Part shown: positions 63,123 through 64,000 of the stretch, in pieces
Position numbering within the stretch: position 1 is the stretch's first letter
How the letters are laid out: each line of letters begins with the position of its first letter
Assembly: GCF_014268495.2 (NCBI RefSeq)
Contig: NZ_CP077087.1
Location: 3,661,501-3,725,500, forward strand
DNA length: 64,000 nucleotides
Source of the DNA: Pseudomonas monsensis
GTDB lineage: Bacteria; Pseudomonadota; Gammaproteobacteria; Pseudomonadales; Pseudomonadaceae
Direction: 5' to 3'
Made by a program: the position numbers and the translations under genes
The notes under the pieces: generated by a model
What the model saw: only the letters and a program-made list of their open reading frames with translations
Told to the model about the DNA's origin: nothing
Database searches by the model: none

Positions 63123-63464
63123 AGGGTCTAGGCACACCGATTCAGCAAATACTTTCGCAGCATCGAATACCGTGACTTAGACGTGATATCCGCTTTGGGC
63201 CGGTGGCTGCCCTTCGTGGCAGACAGCAACCGGCCTAGAGCAGTCAAATCCTAACGATGACTATCGACCCGTTGCGGCCATCCACTGGAGCCACCAGCAT
63301 CGGGGGCTGCTGGTGATGAGGTGATGCATGGCGGCGATTGAACCATGAAATTTATTCACTGATTTCACTCGCAACTCCAATGCCCTGACCACCTGTCTTT
63401 TGACAGGTGATTTTTATTTCTTCGGGGTAAGCCTTCCGGGGTGTTTTTTCGTTCGAGGGATCGC
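63123..63464. other. Intergenic region between LysE and UbiB-like genes
   Basis: About 340 bases without a gene; the terminator at 63391 is the only clear feature. The segment GGCTGCCCTTCGTGGCAGAC resembles common Pseudomonas intergenic filler. Confidence 0.5.
63391..63420 (+). terminator. Rho-independent terminator
   Basis: A 7-bp stem ACCTGTC / GACAGGT with loop TTTT is followed by GATTTTTATTTC. It reads forward, so it may end the LysE transcript about 270 bases after its stop. Confidence 0.75.
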
Positions 63465-64000
63465 TCAAATCAGGTAAGGCTCGAACAGGCATCGCACATT
63501 CACCCTCGCCTTAAGCTTCGCAGCCAGCAGGTACAACCCACCCACCTTGCGATGCAGAAGAAGGACATCCACCGGCGGCGTGTGCCAGAAGTCGCGTTCG
63601 CCCCCCAGTTGCCACCCTGCATCGCGCAAGCGGCCTGCGAGGTCTGACATCGCAAAGTCGTAGGCGCCTTGATGCCGCAGTGGCTCGCAGGCCTGGGTGA
63701 TGAGGTCAGTCAGCAATAAACGATGCCTGGGCAGGGTTTCATGCTGAAAGTAGCCAACTTCCAACGCTGCTTCGCTGATGGCTGCGCGGTCTTCACGCAG
63801 GCCTGCAACCAGCAGTTTCCGAAATGCCTCGGTGCTGTTGCGGCCATAAAGGCGCGTGGCACCAAAATCGAGCAACACAATCTTCCCGGTGTCTTGCTGA
63901 TAACGATAATTAGCAAAGTTAGGGTCGGTCTGGACGCATTGAAACTCAAACACCTCACGCAGAAGCAGGCCGAACAGCAAGGTGATGATCCTGTCGCGCT
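63465..64000 (-). CDS. UbiB/ABC1 (AarF) family atypical kinase, C-terminal part
   Basis: The frame is open to the window edge, so the N terminus is missing; about 178 residues are visible. Family motifs are VQTDPNFANYRY and LLDFGATRLYG, the ABC1-type magnesium-binding loop (DFG). UbiB/COQ8 proteins are ATPases supporting ubiquinone biosynthesis or lipid handling. The C-terminal part (LLLHRKVGGLYLLAAKLKAR) is typical of the bacterial AarF subfamily. It ends EPYLI. Confidence 0.9.
   Translation of the reverse strand, partial: RDRIITLLFGLLLREVFEFQCVQTDPNFANYRYQQDTGKIVLLDFGATRLYGRNSTEAFRKLLVAGLREDRAAISEAALEVGYFQHETLPRHRLLLTDLITQACEPLRHQGAYDFAMSDLAGRLRDAGWQLGGERDFWHTPPVDVLLLHRKVGGLYLLAAKLKARVNVRCLFEPYLI

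Overview
The window is chromosomal DNA of a Pseudomonas, most likely the P. fluorescens group. The basis is the high-GC coding style, a MuxABC-OpmB efflux operon, an orphan ccoN beside cysI, a Pdt-like two-partner secretion operon, and many REP/REPIN palindromes of the fluorescens type (GTAGGAGTGAGC / GCTCACTCCTAC). Species cannot be fixed from the sequence alone.

Layout. 1-11.6 kb: the edge of an SDR gene, an MHYT-GGDEF-EAL c-di-GMP protein, then a four-gene tripartite RND pump with two inner-membrane transporters (muxABC-opmB). 11.8-16.2 kb: tpx, a YCII protein, a DUF3313 lipoprotein, a large array of 135-bp repeats and a membrane protein. 16.3-20.4 kb: cysI with its DUF934 partner, divergent from an orphan cbb3 oxidase subunit (ccoN plus a CcoQ-like peptide). 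20.46-21.18 kb: a second array with 112-bp units and the same palindromic ends. 21.2-24.2 kb: metabolic genes and a LysR regulator. 24.3-33.4 kb: one long minus-strand operon encoding a Phd/InsH-type fusion protein, a TpsB transporter, a DUF2341-LamG-ExbB fusion, ExbD, TonB, a porin, a coiled-coil protein, YbjN and a parvulin. It corresponds to the P. aeruginosa pdt locus but has no TpsA substrate gene beside it, and a good PhoB-like box lies upstream. 33.6-36.7 kb: an exported redox module (cytochrome c, FAD lactone oxidase, DSD1-like PLP enzyme). 36.9-42.4 kb: an ALDH-superfamily enzyme without the usual general-base Glu, a FUSC protein, a DMT exporter with a divergent Lrp regulator, a YceK lipoprotein and a Bax-inhibitor-1 protein.

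42.5-61 kb is accessory DNA. It starts at tRNA-Ser(UGA). About 183 bp covering the 3' part of that tRNA and its terminator is repeated 3.7 kb downstream, bracketing a LysR/MFS/hypothetical cargo. Next comes a chaperone-usher fimbrial locus with its own control genes: a degenerate receiver protein, a LuxR-type regulator, a BvgS-like hybrid kinase and a stand-alone EAL phosphodiesterase. The fimbrial operon carries two intact tip-adhesin-like paralogues and a decayed third. An IS1182-type element with a nonsense codon near the start of its transposase follows, and a MITE-like element with the same left end lies beside the tRNA repeat. The window closes with a DUF4239 protein, a decayed DJ-1/PfpI fragment, a LysE exporter and the C-terminal part of a UbiB/ABC1 kinase.

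The least conventional items are the two capped tandem-repeat arrays, the TpsA-less Pdt-like operon with its fused ExbB and its antitoxin/transposase-derived protein, the tRNA-bracketed cargo, and the fimbrial locus with redundant tip adhesins and a split receiver/EAL arrangement.
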